Positions 52,914 through 54,807 of a DNA stretch of 54,807 bases are shown here, in pieces. The DNA is from Candidatus Magnetominusculus xianensis (GTDB lineage Bacteria > Nitrospirota > Thermodesulfovibrionia > Thermodesulfovibrionales > Magnetobacteriaceae). A model generated the notes under the pieces. That model searched no databases, had not been told where the DNA came from, and was given only the letters and a program-made list of their open reading frames with translations. The position numbers and the translations under genes were made by a program. Position 1 is the first letter of the stretch; each line of letters starts with the position of its first letter. The stretch spans positions 1 through 54,807 of the forward strand of contig LNQR01000057.1 of assembly GCA_001541255.1 (NCBI GenBank), given 5' to 3'.

Positions 52914-54446
52914 ATGAAGCTGACACTTGGTAAAAAACTATTTGGTTCATATGGATTGATTGTAGCGCTGCTCCTGGGGTTTTCCTACTACGTGGTATCG
53001 ATAATGTTTGAATTCAGGGATGATTTAAAATATCACATTAAACTGCAGGAAAACGTGAATGTAGCAAAGACTCTTCAACTTAAAGTAGCAAATGTGTGGC
53101 AGTTTTTTACTGACGCATCGCTGACGAAGGACAAGAAGCCAATAATGGATGAGGCAAAACCGAATTTTGAAGATGCAATGCATTCGATTACAAAACTAAG
53201 GGAGTTGAACAAAGAAAAACCAGAGACACTAAAGCTGTTGGACGGTATAGATGAGAATATAAAAAGTATGTGGACGGTCGGGAACAGGATGTTTGAAGCC
53301 TATGCCGAAGATTGGGACAAGGGCAATGTTATTATGGATGACTATGATAAGGTCTGCGATGAGCTAATAAAAAGTGTTGAGATACTGGTTGGGGAGACAG
53401 ATATTCTTAGTAAGAATTCTTCGGATGAGATATTTAACATGGTACAGAAGGCTGTGGAAGTGACTCTGGTGGTGGCCCTGACGTCAGTTATTTTGTCGGT
53501 AATTATGGGATATTTAACGTCTGTAGCGATAAGGAGACCGTTAAAAGAGGCAATAGAGGTAACGAATCTGATGACGGAGGGGGATTTGAAAAGACGACTT
53601 CCCGTCAGTGTGAATGACGAAATAGGGCAGATGAAGACCGTGATAAACATATTGGCTGATAAATTATGCGGCTTTGTGGAATCTGTAAAGACTGTTGCGT
53701 TTTCCATATCAGATGTGTCTAAGGTGTTGAAATCTGGTGCAGGGACACTGGCTGCCGGAGCGTCCGGCCAAGCGGCGTCATCAGGGAAAATAGCCTCCCT
53801 GATAGATGAGATATCTTCGAGCATCCAGCAAAATTCCGATGACTCCAGTCATATAGAAAAGCTGACAAAAGAGGCTACCACAGATGCCATTGGAAGCGGA
53901 GGAGTTGTGAAGAAGACAACCGATGCGATGAGAGAGATAGCCACAAAGATAACTATAATTGAAGAAATAGCGCGTCAAACAAATCTGCTTGCCCTTAATG
54001 CAGCCATAGAGGCAGCGCGTGCAGGTGAACATGGCAAGGGGTTTGCAGTGGTGGCGTCCGAAGTGAGAAAGCTGGCAGAAAGGAGCCAGCATGCCGCTGC
54101 CGACATAAACAAGTTGTCTTTTTACAGTGTTAGTGTTGCAGAAGAGGCTGGCAGAATGCTTGCCAAGCTCGTTCCAGATATCAAAAAAACTGCGGAATTG
54201 ATTGACAAAATGAATGTCTCTGAAAGGGGATTGTTACAGAGGACCGGGCAAATCACAAGTAGTGTTCACCAACAGGACAGCATTATACAACGTAATGCTG
54301 CCGAATTAGAGGAAATTGCTTCCACTTCTGATGAGCTTTTGGTTATGTCCGACAAGCTGCTCGATGCCATTGGGTTTGGCAGATGTAAGGAAGAATCAGA
54401 TGAAAAAAGAAAATGTGACACTATGGCACAAATCGCCGCCACATAG
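52914..54446 (+). CDS. Methyl-accepting chemotaxis protein
   Basis: A 510-aa chemoreceptor. TM1 (about residues 9-31: [18 protein letters not shown]) and TM2 (about 185-207: [20 protein letters not shown]) flank a four-helix-bundle sensor. A HAMP segment follows ([20 protein letters not shown]). The signalling hairpin tip is [20 protein letters not shown] then [20 protein letters not shown], a near-perfect MCP signature. The C-terminal stretch is short and lacks a CheR-binding pentapeptide. A strong ribosome binding site (TTGGAGGT) fixes the start at 52914. It stands alone, with no che genes nearby. Confidence 0.93.
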   Translation: MKLTLGKKLFGSYGLIVALLLGFSYYVVSIMFEFRDDLKYHIKLQENVNVAKTLQLKVANVWQFFTDASLTKDKKPIMDEAKPNFEDAMHSITKLRELNKEKPETLKLLDGIDENIKSMWTVGNRMFEAYAEDWDKGNVIMDDYDKVCDELIKSVEILVGETDILSKNSSDEIFNMVQKAVEVTLVVALTSVILSVIMGYLTSVAIRRPLKEAIEVTNLMTEGDLKRRLPVSVNDEIGQMKTVINILADKLCGFVESVKTVAFSISDVSKVLKSGAGTLAAGASGQAASSGKIASLIDEISSSIQQNSDDSSHIEKLTKEATTDAIGSGGVVKKTTDAMREIATKITIIEEIARQTNLLALNAAIEAARAGEHGKGFAVVASEVRKLAERSQHAAADINKLSFYSVSVAEEAGRMLAKLVPDIKKTAELIDKMNVSERGLLQRTGQITSSVHQQDSIIQRNAAELEEIASTSDELLVMSDKLLDAIGFGRCKEESDEKRKCDTMAQIAAT

Positions 54447-54583
54447 ACGTGTGAAATGCCGTGTGAAATATTATTCCGGCGCTAAGGCTTGCAGTGGTCA
54501 TAACAGGGAGTCGGTAGCAGTATATATTTAAGCGCTTACGTACCGAGTGGAAGCGAGGTGCATGTAAAACCGTATGGAATCTA

Positions 54584-54658
54584 TCGGGGCGAGAGGATTC
54601 GAACCTCCGGCCCCCTGCTCCCAAGGCAGGTGCGCTAACCAGACTGCGCTACGCCCCG
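54584..54658 (-). tRNA. tRNA-Pro (anticodon TGG)
   Basis: Minus-strand 75-nt cloverleaf. The acceptor CGGGGCG pairs with CGCCCCG; the anticodon stem CCTGC/GCAGG closes the loop CTTGGGA with anticodon TGG. The T arm is present (GGTTCGAATCC). The 3-prime CCA is not encoded (next bases are TAG). Confidence 0.95.
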
Positions 54659-54717
54659 ACACACACTTATCTAAAATAATCTATTCCATGACTAAAAGTC
54701 AACTCTCACAGCAGTAA

Positions 54718-54807
54718 TGTCAAGCCAAAATAGAAATGTCCTATTTTTACCAAAGTAAAAATGTCCTACTGGGTTAATAATAAGTGTACGGGTATCCCCT
54801 GTCAATT
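54718..54807. mobile_element. Probable end of an insertion sequence, running out of the window
   Basis: TGTCAAGCC (54718) is followed by two copies of AAATGTCCTA, at 54734-54743 and 54759-54768. Multiple spaced AATGTCC repeats near a TGT end look like the termini of IS21-type or related elements. No transposase is inside the window, so the family is not certain. It begins 60 bp from tRNA-Pro. Confidence 0.45.

Noticed and set aside
1..54807. CRISPR arrays, rRNA genes and prophage
   Set aside because: No regularly spaced repeats, rRNA sequence or phage structural genes were seen anywhere in the window.

Overview
The window is a stretch of a Gram-negative, probably anaerobic or microaerophilic bacterial chromosome. 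Three things suggest this: a Rieske/cytochrome b complex beside a periplasmic NarG/NxrA-type molybdoenzyme, a futalosine-pathway menaquinone gene (mqnA), and a very large CoA-activase-type protein. The mixture fits Nitrospirota (Thermodesulfovibrio or magnetotactic relatives). That assignment is an inference from gene content; there is no rRNA here.

Layout. 1-3.8 kb: an AT-rich accessory island with a KAP-type P-loop NTPase and three toxin/antitoxin-like modules, two of them broken (hicA frameshifted; a PIN toxin frameshifted and without a normal start codon). 3.8-9.9 kb: a radical SAM protein, a DsrE-like protein, a LysM/M23 peptidase, a tungstate-type binding protein and a class A penicillin-binding protein. 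10.1-14.9 kb: a tight three-gene operon (EEP-family phosphoesterase, Fic protein, double-HKD phospholipase D-like protein) that I do not recognise as a described system. 14.9-16.6 kb: two secreted proteins sharing an unrecognised C-terminal Cys-rich module. 16.8 kb: archease. 17.3-28.9 kb: an eight-gene minus-strand respiratory operon (FAD/Fe-S oxidoreductase, Rieske, cytochrome b, Mo catalytic subunit, Fe-S subunit, heme-b gamma subunit, TorD-type chaperone, hexaheme cytochrome c). 29-39.7 kb: Uma2, a PfkB kinase, a fumarase alpha-like protein, a double parvulin, xseA/xseB, a PP-loop thiolase, an Rpn-like nuclease, mqnA and rtcB. 39.8-46.4 kb: a Crp regulator, the 1401-aa activase, a 31-aa COX24/bS22-like protein and an HD-GYP protein. 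46.4-54.8 kb: a second Crp regulator, a DUF1460-like protein, a MITE-like insertion, a holin-like membrane protein, corA, thrS-infC, a chemoreceptor, tRNA-Pro and the probable start of an insertion sequence.

The observation I rate highest is rtcB (RNA ligase). It is split by one in-frame UGA exactly where the catalytic, metal-binding cysteine of the GYDINCGVRL motif belongs. The frame stays open on both sides, total length is normal, all the other metal/GMP histidines are present, and a perfect 8-bp hairpin with an AGG loop lies about 30 nt downstream, as expected of a bacterial SECIS. It looks like a selenocysteine form of RtcB. Its usual partner archease is also in the window.

The respiratory operon suggests electron flow from menaquinol through the Rieske/cytochrome b complex and cytochrome c to the gamma heme and then the Mo active site, or the reverse. 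The substrate (nitrate, nitrite or another oxyanion) cannot be fixed from sequence alone.
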